Source: CAIWHR01 sp963781285 (GTDB lineage: Bacteria > Pseudomonadota > Gammaproteobacteria > Burkholderiales > Casimicrobiaceae). From it: a stretch of 64,000 bases of DNA. Under the pieces are notes generated by a model. That model had not been told where the DNA came from. It did not search any database and worked only from the letters and a program-made list of their open reading frames with translations. The DNA lies in assembly GCA_963781285.1 (NCBI GenBank), contig CAWAFI010000018.1:186001-250000 (forward strand), written 5' to 3'. Within the stretch, counting starts at the first letter, position 1. Every line of letters starts with the position of its first letter. Position numbers and translations under genes: made by a program. Positions 15,594-25,894 of this stretch are shown here, piece after piece.

Positions 15594-16931
15594 TCAGGTC
15601 GCCGCGTCGATCGCCTTGGCGAGAGCGCAAAGGGACGGCGCGACTTCGACCGGATACGGTTCACCCTCCTCGAGCGCCCGCAGGCGCTCGGGTAATCGCG
15701 CGAGGCTAAAGCGCGCGTTCGCTCGCGCCGCCTCGAGCGTGGCGCGGGGTTCCACGATGCCGCCGCCGCGCATCACGGGCACGAGCAACGGCGTCGCACC
15801 CGCTGGTGCCGGGTCGCCGGCAAGCGCGAGCACGTCGCCCGCGAGCCGCCCGTCGTCGTCGCCGCGGCGCCAGACCTGCTTTCGCCCGGGCCAGGTCGCC
15901 TTGCCTTCCGACCGCTTGCGCCGTGGCCGCCCGTCGTACTCCTCGAGCTTGTAGGCGGCGTCGAGATACGGCGCGTCGGCCGACGTGTTCATCCGGGTGC
16001 CGATGCCGAAGCCATCGATCGGGGCCTTCGCCGCGACGATCTCGGCGAGACGGTATTCGTCGAGATTGCCGCTCGCGAAGATCGTGATAGCGGGGAAGCC
16101 TCCCGCATCGAGAATCGCGCGGACCCGCCGCGCATGCGCGGCGAGGTCGCCGCTGTCGATCCGGACGCCCTTTATTGCGATGCCATCCTGGCGCAGCTCG
16201 CGCGCGAGTGCCACGACCTTGTGCGCCGCCCGCTCCGTGTCGTAGGTGTCGATCAGCAGAACAGCGTTCTCGGGATGCGCACGCGCGAAATGCCGGAACG
16301 CGTCGGCCTCGCCGGCATGCGCCTGCACGTACGAGTGCGCCATCGTACCGAACGCCGGAATACCGAACTGGCGTGCGGCTTCAACGGTCGCGGTGCCCGT
16401 GAATCCGGCGAGGTAGCTCGCACGCGCCGACAGCAGCGCGGCTTCCCCGGCGTGCGCGCGGCGCAGCCCGAAATCGACCAGAAGCTTCCCCGGGGCGACG
16501 AGCACCGACCGCGCAGCCTTGCTCGCGACCAGCGTCTCGTAGTGCAGCAGGTTGATGACGCGGCTCTCGACGAGTTGCGCCTCGCGCAACGGGGCCACGA
16601 TGCGCAGGATCGGCTCGTCGGCGAAGCACACGGTACCCTCGGGCATCGCATCGACGTCGCCGGTGAAGCGGAAATCGGCAAGCGAATCGATGAACGCGCG
16701 CGAGAAACCGCCCCGTTCCGAGAGCCACGCAAGTTCCGCGGTCGTGAAGCGCAGGTGCGCGAGAAAATCCAGCACCTGTGCCTGCCCGGCCGCGAGGAGA
16801 AAGTTGCGCTTCGGCGGCAGCTTGCGTACGAAGAACTCGAACGCCGCGATGCCGTTCATCCGCTCCTCGTAATACGCCTGCAGCATCGTGAGCTCGTACA
16901 GGTCGGTGAGGAGCACGCTCTCGACCGTCAT
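15594..16931 (-). CDS. pncB: Nicotinate phosphoribosyltransferase (445 aa)
   Basis: Catalyses nicotinate + PRPP to nicotinate mononucleotide, the committed step of the NAD salvage (Preiss-Handler) route. The start MTVESVLLTDLYELTMLQAYYEE is the classic NAPRTase opening. Later motifs include FVRKLPPKRNFLLAAG, ASYLAGFTGTATV, GTMAHSYVQAH, GVRIDSGDLAAHA and FASGNLDEYRL. Length is typical of the longer bacterial subgroup. It overlaps the nicotinamidase stop by 4 bp (ATGA), so both salvage steps are translated together. Confidence 0.93.
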   Translation of the reverse strand: MTVESVLLTDLYELTMLQAYYEERMNGIAAFEFFVRKLPPKRNFLLAAGQAQVLDFLAHLRFTTAELAWLSERGGFSRAFIDSLADFRFTGDVDAMPEGTVCFADEPILRIVAPLREAQLVESRVINLLHYETLVASKAARSVLVAPGKLLVDFGLRRAHAGEAALLSARASYLAGFTGTATVEAARQFGIPAFGTMAHSYVQAHAGEADAFRHFARAHPENAVLLIDTYDTERAAHKVVALARELRQDGIAIKGVRIDSGDLAAHARRVRAILDAGGFPAITIFASGNLDEYRLAEIVAAKAPIDGFGIGTRMNTSADAPYLDAAYKLEEYDGRPRRKRSEGKATWPGRKQVWRRGDDDGRLAGDVLALAGDPAPAGATPLLVPVMRGGGIVEPRATLEAARANARFSLARLPERLRALEEGEPYPVEVAPSLCALAKAIDAAT

Positions 16932-17545
16932 CGCACCGCTCCCGTGCCACCGGCCGTGGATCCGGCTTCGATGGCGGCGAGCGTGATCGGCGCGGCTCCG
17001 GTATCGCGCATCGCCGCTTGCGCGTTAGCGCCATCGCCCGGATGCACGTCGACCGCGCGGATCGCATCGGTGAGCAGGAGGACGTCGAAGCCTTCCTGCC
17101 TTGCGTCGCGCACGGTGTTCAGCACGCAGTAGTCGGTCGCGAGACCGCCGACAAAGAGGCGAACGATGCCGCGGGACCGCAGCGCCGCGCCGAGATCGCT
17201 GCCCGCGAAGCCGGAGTACGCATCGCGGTCGGCCGCCGTAGCCTTGGACACGATGGTTGCGTGGGCCGGCAGCGCGAGGCCGGGGGCGAAGGCAGCGCCC
17301 GTAGTGCCGGCGACGCAATGCGGTGGCCAGGGACCGCCTTGCGCGTGGAACGAGCAATGGTCGGGCGGATGCCAATCGCGGGTCGCAAGGACGGGGAGCG
17401 TATGGCGTGCGAACACGGCAAGGTAGCGATTCAGCACCGGGATGATTTCGGGCGCGCCCCGTACCGCGAGGCTGCCGGTCACGAAGTCGTTCTGGACGTC
17501 GACGACGAGCAACGCATCGCCTGCCTTCAAGTCGACCTTGCTCAT
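16928..17545 (-). CDS. pncA: Nicotinamidase (205 aa)
   Basis: Hydrolyses nicotinamide to nicotinate, feeding the adjacent nicotinate phosphoribosyltransferase. The isochorismatase-fold triad is visible: Asp in VVDVQNDF, a Lys in IVSKATAADRDAYS, and the Cys nucleophile in GGLATDYCVLNTV. Metal ligands are in ATRDWHPPDHCSFHAQGG. The start at 17545 (MSKVDLKAG) overlaps the universal stress gene stop by 4 bp. A longer in-frame ORF exists upstream but it is out of family and overlaps the neighbour. Confidence 0.93.
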   Translation of the reverse strand: MSKVDLKAGDALLVVDVQNDFVTGSLAVRGAPEIIPVLNRYLAVFARHTLPVLATRDWHPPDHCSFHAQGGPWPPHCVAGTTGAAFAPGLALPAHATIVSKATAADRDAYSGFAGSDLGAALRSRGIVRLFVGGLATDYCVLNTVRDARQEGFDVLLLTDAIRAVDVHPGDGANAQAAMRDTGAAPITLAAIEAGSTAGGTGAVR

Positions 17546-18297
17546 CGCGCGATCACCAGCGGACAGGCGATGGCGGTGACCAGTGCAGCGAGATCGAGCG
17601 GCCACGCGGCGAGCGCCGGCTCCGGCAGCGTCAGAACCAATCCACCGCGCGCTCGCACTGCGGCGATCAGCGCCCGTTGGTCCGGCGCAAGTGCCAGCGC
17701 GACGCCACCGATACCTTCGGCAGCGAGCCATTCGCGCGCGCGCTTGAGCACCGCCCGCTGCGGCGCAGCGTCGTTGCCGGGGACGAGGATCAGCAAAGCG
17801 CAGGAAAGCGCCCGCGCGAAGCGGGTCGCCGCGACGAGCGCTCGGCGTGCCTCCGGCGACGCATCGAACAGCACTGCCACCGGACCCGGCCGCGGCGGTG
17901 CGCGTGCATGCGTGCCCAGAACGAGGAGGTCCCCCTGGCGCGCGGCGGCCTGAGTGAAAAGTTCGCCGCGGGCGACAGCGAACGACCAGCGAACCTGCGT
18001 TCGTGCCGCCGAGCTTGCCAATCGCTGTTCGAGCCGCGCGGCCTCAACGCGGAGCGCACGCTCGACGTCTTCGGTGGCGAGGTTGCGCCGCGCACCGGTC
18101 AGGGCACAGGTCTCGGTCGCGAATGGCAATGACGCGAGCCGTACCAGATTGGCGTCCTCGACGAACAACCCTTCGAGCGCGGCACCGACCGCCGCGGCGA
18201 GTCCGAAGCCCGCCTCCAGCGCCGGCTTCTGCGGCGACGCGGCACCCAGTGCCACCACGACCCGCGAGAACCTCGGCGCTTTCGTCGGCCCGAGCAT
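17542..18297 (-). CDS. Universal stress protein family, tandem-domain-like (251 aa)
   Basis: The first half resembles a UspA domain (FSRVVVALGAASPQKPALEAGFGLAAAVGAALEGLFVED). A diagnostic-like segment GDLLVLGTHARAPPRPGPVAVLFD links it to a more divergent second half that lacks a clean ATP-binding G-2x-G-9x-G-S/T signature. This suggests a degenerate two-domain Usp. It begins 4 bp after the Lon-like gene and overlaps the nicotinamidase start, so it sits in one operon with protease and NAD salvage genes. Confidence 0.78.
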   Translation of the reverse strand: MLGPTKAPRFSRVVVALGAASPQKPALEAGFGLAAAVGAALEGLFVEDANLVRLASLPFATETCALTGARRNLATEDVERALRVEAARLEQRLASSAARTQVRWSFAVARGELFTQAAARQGDLLVLGTHARAPPRPGPVAVLFDASPEARRALVAATRFARALSCALLILVPGNDAAPQRAVLKRAREWLAAEGIGGVALALAPDQRALIAAVRARGGLVLTLPEPALAAWPLDLAALVTAIACPLVIAR

Positions 18298-18301
18298 TGG
18301 G

Positions 18302-20758
18302 TCAGCCTCGCCGTTTCCTTGATTTGACCGTCAACCGCGCTGCCACCTGTGCACCGGCATAGGAGCGCCGTATCTGCGCATACTCGGCGAGGCGCGCGGC
18401 GACGCGCTGATTCACAGTGCCCTCTGGAAATTCGCCGAGCGGGGTCCGCTCCCCGGCGGCGACGCCAGTCAGAAGCTCGATCGCCTCGTCGATCGTGCGC
18501 ACGGCGTGCACGTGGAACTCGCCTGCGGCGGCCGCGGCGACCACGTCGTCGCGGAGCATCAGGTTCTTCACATTGCTCTCCGGGATTACCACCGCGTGCT
18601 CGCCGGTGAGTCCGCGTGCCTTGCAGATGTCGAAGAAGCCCTCGATCTTCTGGTTCACCGCGCCGATCGCCTGCAGCTCGCCGTACTGGTTCACCGAGCC
18701 CGTGACTGCGAACGACTGGCGGATCGGTGTGTCTGCAAGCGATGACATGAGCGCGCAAAGCTCGGCCGCGGATGCGCTATCGCCCTCGACTGCGCCGTAG
18801 GTTTGCTCGAATACGAGGCTCGCGCGGAGCGAATGCGGCCGGCTCGCCGAAAACCGTGTCGCGAGAAACGAGGCCAGGATCAACACGCCCTTGGAGTGGA
18901 TCGGGCCACCGAGGTCGACCTCGCGCTGGACGTCGATGATTTCGCCTTCGCCGAGGCGCGTGTTGGCGGTGATCCGTGACGGCGTCGCGAACGCCTGGCC
19001 ACCGAGGGCGAACACCGAGAGTCCATTGACCTGCCCCACCTTTGCGCCGTCCGTGTCGATCAGCACGGTGCCGCGCAGGATGGTTTCCTGGATTTTCTCG
19101 CGCAGGCGGCCGCTGCGCCGGCGCTCGCCCTCGACCGCCGCGTCGACGTGGGTTGCGGCGACGACAGCGGCCCCAGCCTTGCGCGCCGCGAACGCGGCTT
19201 GGGTCATGAGATCGACCAGCGCTTGCATGTGCGTGGACAACCGTTCGCTATCGTCGGCGGCGCGGGCGCGCTGCTCGATGAGGCGGGCCACGGCACTGGG
19301 GTCGAAGGGCGGCAGCGCATTGCGGCGGCCGATCGTCGCGACGAGTCGCGCGATGAGCTGCTGGTTATCGGGCGTACGCGGGACATCGTCGTCAAAATCG
19401 ACGGCCACCTTGAACAACTCGGCGAAGTCGGGATCGTACGCGTGCAGCAGGTAATACCAGAGCCGCTCGCCGAAGAATACGATCCTGACGTCGAGCGGGA
19501 TCGGCTCCGGCTCGAGCGAAATGGTGCTCACCAGGCTGTACATCTGCCCAAGCGATTCGATCCGGATCCGGCGTGTGCGCAGCGCCCGCTTCAGGCCTTC
19601 CCATGCGTAGGGCTGCGTCAGCACCTTCTGCGCGTCGAGCAGCAGGTAGCCGCCATTCGCCCGGTGAAGCGCGCCGGCCTTGATCAGCGTGAAGTCGGTG
19701 ATGAGAGCGCCGAGTTGCGGGATGTGCTCAACGCGGCCGACGAGGTTCTGATACGTGGGGTGGTCCTCGAACACGACCGGTGCGCCGTCCGGCTCGCGGC
19801 GCTCCAGCAGCAAGTTGACCTCGTAGTGGCGGAACGTCGGCGCCTGCGCTTCCGCGAGTCCGAGGATTGGCGGCTGCGGCTCCTGGCCACGGCGGAAGTC
19901 GTCGATGTTCTCGACCAGGTTCTTCTCGACCGCGGCTAGGTAGGTCCCGACCTCCGCCAGGTCCGCGTAGCGCTGCTCGAGTTCGTCGATCAGCGACCCT
20001 ACCGTGTACTGCGCGATCTCCCGGTTGAGCTGCCTGATGCGCTCGCGCTGCTCCTTGCGCCAGCGCAGCGCATCGCGCATCAGCTGTTCGAGCTGTCCCT
20101 GCAGCGATTCGATCGCCTCGGAGATGCGCTTGCGCTCGTCGTCGCCCAGCGCGGCGAACTCCTCGGAGGAAAGGACTTCGCCCTTCTTCACCGGCGCCAG
20201 GCTGAAGCCGGTCGGCGTGCGCAGCAGCGTGACGTTCTGTGCGCCCGCGGTCTCGGCCAGTGCGCCGAACGCTTTTTGCTGCCGCTCGCCGAACTCGGCA
20301 TCGATCTGCTCGCGATGCGCGCGGTACTCGTCGCTGTCGAAGGCCTGCGGGATCGACGCGAGGAGCTCCTCGACCAGCCGCCGCATATCGTCGCGCAGGC
20401 TCGCGCCCCGGCCGGACGGCAGCCGCAGCGCGCGCGGCTGGTGTGGTGCATCGAAGTTATGCACGTAGCACCAGTCCGGCGGCGCGGAAACCGCCGCGGT
20501 CTGCCGCGCCAGAAGCTGCCGCAGCAGAGTCTGCTTACCGGCGCCGGGCGGGCCCAGCACGAACAGGTTGTAACCCTCGCGGTCGATGCCGAGGCCGAAT
20601 TCGATGGCGTCCCGGGCCCGTGCCTGGCCAAGGATCTCGGTGTAGTCCTCGACCTCGGCTGTCGTCGCGAACGCGAACTGCGTGGGATCGCAGCGCCGAT
20701 ACAGCTGCGCCGGCTGCAGGCGCGTGGATTCGCCGATGAGAGTGAAGGCTTCGGCCAT
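18302..20758 (-). CDS. Lon-like (LonB-type) AAA protease family protein (818 aa)
   Basis: A long soluble protein of the proteobacterial Lon-related group. An N-terminal P-loop region reads GPPGAGKQTLLRQLL, with Gln in place of the usual Ser/Thr. A large insert with coiled-coil character follows (about 160-300), then a second AAA-like part (GYLLLDAQKVL). The C-terminal Lon protease domain has the catalytic Ser in VEGDSASAAELCALMSS and the catalytic Lys in IGAVNQKIEGFFDI. Probable job: stress-linked proteolysis. The start is uncertain among 20758, 20770 and 20791; a small hairpin (20774-20788) covers the GGCGG that precedes 20770. It heads the Usp-nicotinamidase-NAPRTase run. Confidence 0.88.
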   Translation of the reverse strand: MAEAFTLIGESTRLQPAQLYRRCDPTQFAFATTAEVEDYTEILGQARARDAIEFGLGIDREGYNLFVLGPPGAGKQTLLRQLLARQTAAVSAPPDWCYVHNFDAPHQPRALRLPSGRGASLRDDMRRLVEELLASIPQAFDSDEYRAHREQIDAEFGERQQKAFGALAETAGAQNVTLLRTPTGFSLAPVKKGEVLSSEEFAALGDDERKRISEAIESLQGQLEQLMRDALRWRKEQRERIRQLNREIAQYTVGSLIDELEQRYADLAEVGTYLAAVEKNLVENIDDFRRGQEPQPPILGLAEAQAPTFRHYEVNLLLERREPDGAPVVFEDHPTYQNLVGRVEHIPQLGALITDFTLIKAGALHRANGGYLLLDAQKVLTQPYAWEGLKRALRTRRIRIESLGQMYSLVSTISLEPEPIPLDVRIVFFGERLWYYLLHAYDPDFAELFKVAVDFDDDVPRTPDNQQLIARLVATIGRRNALPPFDPSAVARLIEQRARAADDSERLSTHMQALVDLMTQAAFAARKAGAAVVAATHVDAAVEGERRRSGRLREKIQETILRGTVLIDTDGAKVGQVNGLSVFALGGQAFATPSRITANTRLGEGEIIDVQREVDLGGPIHSKGVLILASFLATRFSASRPHSLRASLVFEQTYGAVEGDSASAAELCALMSSLADTPIRQSFAVTGSVNQYGELQAIGAVNQKIEGFFDICKARGLTGEHAVVIPESNVKNLMLRDDVVAAAAAGEFHVHAVRTIDEAIELLTGVAAGERTPLGEFPEGTVNQRVAARLAEYAQIRRSYAGAQVAARLTVKSRKRRG

Positions 20759-20773
20759 GAGGATTCCCATGAT

Positions 20774-20788
20774 CCGCCAGTTTGGCGG
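20774..20788 (-). other. Small hairpin over the ribosome site of the Lon-like gene
   Basis: CCGCCA (20774-20779), loop GTT and TGGCGG (20783-20788) form a 6-bp stem. On the mRNA of the Lon-like gene the 3' arm supplies GGCGG, which lies just before the ATG at 20770. If that ATG is used, the ribosome site would be partly hidden. If the ATG at 20758 is used, the hairpin lies 15 bp upstream. It may be chance. Confidence 0.3.
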
Positions 20789-20826
20789 CACAATGAACCC
20801 CGTGCGCCATTGCCGGACCCCCGTTG

Positions 20827-20840
20827 TTGACCAACATCAA
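20827..20840. promoter_or_regulatory. FNR/ANR-like box between the Lon-like gene and archease
   Basis: TTGACCAACATCAA matches the FNR/ANR consensus TTGAT-N4-ATCAA at nine of ten defined positions. It lies in the divergent promoter region between the Lon-like protease (start 20758) and archease (start 20950), so it could control either or both. Hypoxic control would agree with the BCAM0308 and Usp genes in the same island. A clear -10 at the standard distance is not visible on either side. Confidence 0.5.
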
Positions 20841-20949
20841 ATCGCAGCACCGGAACGAAGGGGAGACTAGCCCTGTGTGGGGGCGACAGCGTGGGCGCCG
20901 CAGCTCACTGCAACAACGTGGGATTTCGGTGCAAGCACTGGCCGTGACG

Positions 20950-21363
20950 ATGGGCTGGGAACATTTCACTCACGGTGCCGATATCGGCGTGCGCGGCGTC
21001 GGTGCAACGAAGGGCGAGGCGTTCGAGCAGGCGGCGCTCGCGCTCACCGCGGTGATGACCGACCCATCGGGTGTTACGCCCGCCACCGCGATCGCGATCC
21101 GCTGCGAGGCGCCGGACGACGAGCTATTGCTCGCTGATTGGCTCAATGCGCTGACCTACGAGATGGCAACCCGCCGGATGCTGTTCGGTCGCTACGCGGT
21201 GACGCTCGACGGCCATCGGCTGACTGCGACCGCGTGGGGCGAGGCCGTCGATCGCGTCCGCCATCGTCCCGCGGTCGAGGTGAAGGGTGCGACGTACACC
21301 GCACTGGCAGTGAGGTGCGGCGAAGATGGCCGCTGGATCGCGCAATGCGTGGTCGATGTCTGA
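20950..21363 (+). CDS. Archease, RtcB activator (137 aa)
   Basis: A small protein that speeds guanylylation and turnover of the RtcB RNA ligase. It starts MGWEHFTHGADIGVRGVG, with the conserved Asp of the metal site, followed by EAFEQAALALTAVMTDP. It ends with the typical WIAQCVVDV strand. ATG 20950 fits the family; the in-frame ORF reaches back to 20824 without homology. It lies 43 bp before rtcB, its usual partner. Confidence 0.9.
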   Translation: MGWEHFTHGADIGVRGVGATKGEAFEQAALALTAVMTDPSGVTPATAIAIRCEAPDDELLLADWLNALTYEMATRRMLFGRYAVTLDGHRLTATAWGEAVDRVRHRPAVEVKGATYTALAVRCGEDGRWIAQCVVDV

Positions 21364-21406
21364 GCTTTGATGGTCATGGGCGGTACCGGCGTCAGGATAT
21401 GAGGTC

Positions 21407-22837
<1,431 letters not shown>

Positions 22838-22865
22838 CCAAAGGCTCGGCCTGGCCCGGCGCGCG

Positions 22866-24209
22866 TCACGCCCGCTTCACGCACTTTGCATAGAGGTCGG
22901 GCAGGGCTCCGCCCGGATCGTACTTCGCCTTCAGCGCCGCGTACGTCGCGCCGTCGTAGATCGACCAGAACTCGTCTTCGCTGTAATACGAATCGGAATA
23001 CAGGGACTTCAAGCCGGAGAGTTCGGCAACCTTGCGTTCGATCAGCCGATTGCGATATCCCGGCGCCCGCGGCTCGGGATCGCTCACCACGTCCCAGAAG
23101 CCGAAGTTGATGTAGATCGTTCCGGTCCGCAACGGATAGAGCGGGAACGTCGCGGCAGTCGCCGGCACCCGGATCGGGCACAACCAGATCGGAAGTATGC
23201 CGATCTCGCGCTGCAGGAAGGCGAGGAACTCGGCGGCGCGGTCGAGCGGGATGTCGACGTCCTGGATCACCGATTCCGAGTGGCGGCCGCGAAGGCGATC
23301 GAGCGCGCGTGTGATCCCCCAGCGGCTGTTCCAGCGCATGAGGCGCTGGTAGGTGATCGAGTTGAGACGCTTGCGCCCGAAGAGCCGGCGCACCAGTGGA
23401 TGTTGCGCGTATACGTTCTTCGAACACCAGAACCAGTCGGTGTCCCAGCGCCAGAGGTAATCGCGCGTCGTCAGCCAGTCGGCCGTCCGCTCGCGAATCG
23501 ACCGGTAATAGATGTTCTCGTACGTGTAGTCGCTGGTAAGCGGAGCGCTTTCCGCAAACCGGCCGAGTGTCAGGTAGATCTCGCCGGGCCCAAACACGAC
23601 GCCGTCGAGAAAGTCGAGGCCCGGATCGTCGCAAAGCCGGGCGACCTCGGCCAAGCAAGCGCCGGCATCGGTGTGGTGGACGTGCTGGAGCGCCACGAAG
23701 GATTTCGCGGGGATCGTCCGCGCGGTCACGGAAAGCGCGTAGCCGAGCGTCCCGTACGAGTTCGGAAAGCCGACGAGAAGATCGCGGTGCTCGTTGTCCG
23801 GCCGGCAGGTGACGATGCGCCCGTCGCCGGTCAGGACCTCCAGCGCGGTGATCGTATCGTGGACGAGCCCTTGGCGGAACGACGACGCCTCGATGCCGAC
23901 TCCAGCCACCGCACCGCCCAGCGTGATCGACTGCAACTGCGGGACCACGGCTGGCACGACCCCGTGCGCGAGGGTGGCATCGGCAAGCGCGACGTAGGGG
24001 ACTATTCCCTCCGCCTCGACGACGCCCGCCTGGGCGTCGACCCGGACCACCTCATTGAAATGCGAGAGATCGATCCGAGGCGCCTGCTTCGCCGCCCGGT
24101 CGCGAAACAGGTTCGACGTCGACTTGTCGAGGCCGAAGCGGGGGCCGCCGCGCGCCACCGAGGCCAACTGCTCCTCCAGGCGGGCTCGCTTGTCGGCGTG
24201 GGCGGTCAT
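22866..24209 (-). CDS. FAD-binding oxidoreductase paired with a CFA-type methyltransferase (447 aa)
   Basis: A VAO/PCMH-type FAD protein. The FAD-binding part includes VVEAEGIVPYVALADATLAHG, VPQLQSITLGGAVAGVGIEASSFRQG and EVLTGDGRIVTC. The C-terminal half is rich in Tyr/Trp and ends YAALKAKYDPGGALPDLYAKCV. The start 24209 (MTAHADKRARLEEQL) overlaps the methyltransferase stop by 4 bp (ATGA). In actinobacteria a similar FAD reductase and CFA-like methyltransferase pair (BfaA/BfaB, TmsA/TmsB) makes 10-methyl fatty acids. The same role here is inference; a generic FAD dehydrogenase is the fallback. Confidence 0.82.
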   Translation of the reverse strand: MTAHADKRARLEEQLASVARGGPRFGLDKSTSNLFRDRAAKQAPRIDLSHFNEVVRVDAQAGVVEAEGIVPYVALADATLAHGVVPAVVPQLQSITLGGAVAGVGIEASSFRQGLVHDTITALEVLTGDGRIVTCRPDNEHRDLLVGFPNSYGTLGYALSVTARTIPAKSFVALQHVHHTDAGACLAEVARLCDDPGLDFLDGVVFGPGEIYLTLGRFAESAPLTSDYTYENIYYRSIRERTADWLTTRDYLWRWDTDWFWCSKNVYAQHPLVRRLFGRKRLNSITYQRLMRWNSRWGITRALDRLRGRHSESVIQDVDIPLDRAAEFLAFLQREIGILPIWLCPIRVPATAATFPLYPLRTGTIYINFGFWDVVSDPEPRAPGYRNRLIERKVAELSGLKSLYSDSYYSEDEFWSIYDGATYAALKAKYDPGGALPDLYAKCVKRA

Positions 24210-25480
24210 CCCGGCGGTCGGTACAGGAAAGCGCGACTCATCGGGTAGTTGTTGCCGACGCCCCCCTTGCTGACGGTCACCTGGAACAGGTTGAGCTCGG
24301 GATTTTTCGCGCGAAACGCTTCCGCGCACGACCACAGATAGGTGCGCCAGATGCGGCGGAACCTTTCATCGAAGCGACGCCGATCGAGTGCGTGGATCGC
24401 GTCCCAGTTGCGGTCGAAGCGCTCGCCCCAGCAGTCGAGCGTCAGCGCGTAGTGGCGGCGCAGGTTCTCGATGTCGAGAATTTCGAGTCCGCAGCGCTCC
24501 ATCCAGTCGATGGCCTGCGCGAGGCTCGGAATCCATCCGCCGGGAAAGATGTAATTGCGGATGAAGAACTCGGTGTCGCGCAGCCCGACATGGCCGATGA
24601 AATGGATCACCCCGAGTCCGCCGGGTTTCAACGCATCGGCGTGGGCACGAATGACCTCGGGCAAGCTGTCGCGGCCGGCATGCTCGAGCGTGCCGATCGA
24701 CAGCAGCTTGTCGTACTGGCCCGGGATCTCGCGGAAATCGCACTCGACGACGCGCAGGCGGTCCGCCAGCCCGCGCCGCGCGATTTCCTCCCGCGACTCC
24801 GCGACCTGCTCCGTGGTCGTGTTGACACCGGTGCCGAGCGCACCGTAATGCTCCCACGCGTGCAACAGCAGGCCGCCCCAGCCCGAGCCAACGTCGACGA
24901 ACGTCTCGCCGGGTTGCAACCGGACCTTGCGGCACACATGGTCCATCTTGTTGCGCTGGGCCTCTTCGAGCGTCGCCGTGCCCTCGCTCCAGTAAGCGCA
25001 CGTGTACATCATCGCCGGCGCGTCGAGCCATGGGCGGTAGAATGCCTGGCCGTGGCCGTAGTGGAAGCGGGCGTTCCGTTTGGCCTGCGCGAGCGACCGG
25101 TTCGAGCAGCGCACCTCGTGCCATTGGTTGCGCGCCCAGACGAGCGGGTTGCGGACCTGGTCGTAACCGCTGTCGAACCCGGCCCGGAACGCCAGCGCAA
25201 GGTTGCCGTCGATATCGATGCTGCCGTCGAAGTACGATTCGAGCAGTCCCACGTAGCCGAACAGGATGACGCGGCGCTCCGCCTCGCGCGTGTGGACCGT
25301 CAACGTGAAGGCCGGGGTGACATCCCGATCTTCGAGCACGCGACCGTCCACCAGGACGACGCGAAAGGGAATATCGGTCTTCGAGCGAATGCCCGCGAGC
25401 ATCCGCGCAACGCCATCGGCCGGGACGTCGGGCGTTGCTGCCGCATCGACTGCAGGAACCGGGTCGCGTTGGTCGTTCAC
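24206..25480 (-). CDS. Cyclopropane-fatty-acyl-phospholipid synthase-like SAM methyltransferase (424 aa)
   Basis: A SAM-dependent enzyme of the mycolic-acid cyclopropane synthase family. The cofactor site is FVDVGSGWGGLLLHAWEHYG (from about residue 194). Downstream motifs include SIGTLEHAG and FFIRNYIFPGGWIPS. It should methylate the double bond of membrane phospholipid acyl chains, giving either a cyclopropane ring or, with a partner reductase, a methyl branch. The coupled FAD oxidoreductase makes the second option worth testing. It is divergent from a small acidic ORF. Confidence 0.88.
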   Translation of the reverse strand: MNDQRDPVPAVDAAATPDVPADGVARMLAGIRSKTDIPFRVVLVDGRVLEDRDVTPAFTLTVHTREAERRVILFGYVGLLESYFDGSIDIDGNLALAFRAGFDSGYDQVRNPLVWARNQWHEVRCSNRSLAQAKRNARFHYGHGQAFYRPWLDAPAMMYTCAYWSEGTATLEEAQRNKMDHVCRKVRLQPGETFVDVGSGWGGLLLHAWEHYGALGTGVNTTTEQVAESREEIARRGLADRLRVVECDFREIPGQYDKLLSIGTLEHAGRDSLPEVIRAHADALKPGGLGVIHFIGHVGLRDTEFFIRNYIFPGGWIPSLAQAIDWMERCGLEILDIENLRRHYALTLDCWGERFDRNWDAIHALDRRRFDERFRRIWRTYLWSCAEAFRAKNPELNLFQVTVSKGGVGNNYPMSRAFLYRPPG

Positions 25481-25540
25481 GCACTGCCTCGTAGAATGCG
25501 TTGCGAGATGTAGCTATTGTCCGTTAACGTCGAGTCTGCC

Positions 25541-25894
25541 ATGAACCATCCGTATGCTATGTCTCCGTCCGAGGCCGCGAAACCTGCTGACAGCATGCCA
25601 CTGGCAGCGGCGCCTGTGCCGGCGAATGCAAGCACCTTGATTTATGACATGGAGCCGCTGTCCGGCATACCTCGGCTTTCCTCCACGGCCGCGCACTCGT
25701 CGGAGGGGCCGGGCGATGACGACGACGACGAGGATGAAGACCGCCCGGGCGGCGGCGGCAGCGGCAACATCGATCCCGACGAGGACGAAGGCGATGCCGA
25801 CGACGACGAGGACGATGACGACGAGGATCCGCTGTGGGCAGGCGTATCGGCAAGGGAGATTGGGTTTGCTGCGGTGCAGCAACCCGTGGTATGA
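25541..25894 (+). CDS. Asp/Glu-rich low-complexity hypothetical protein (117 aa)
   Basis: The frame opens MNHPYAMSPSEAAKPADSM and contains two dense acidic tracts (GDDDDDEDED and DDDEDDDDEDP) separated by a Gly-rich linker, ending DPLWAGVSAREIGFAAVQQPVV. There is no signal peptide or known domain. The ribosome site is weak and TTG at 25517 is an in-frame alternative. Low-complexity acidic frames can arise from GAC/GAT repeats, so it may be non-coding. It is divergent from the methyltransferase gene. Confidence 0.4.
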   Translation: MNHPYAMSPSEAAKPADSMPLAAAPVPANASTLIYDMEPLSGIPRLSSTAAHSSEGPGDDDDDEDEDRPGGGGSGNIDPDEDEGDADDDEDDDDEDPLWAGVSAREIGFAAVQQPVV

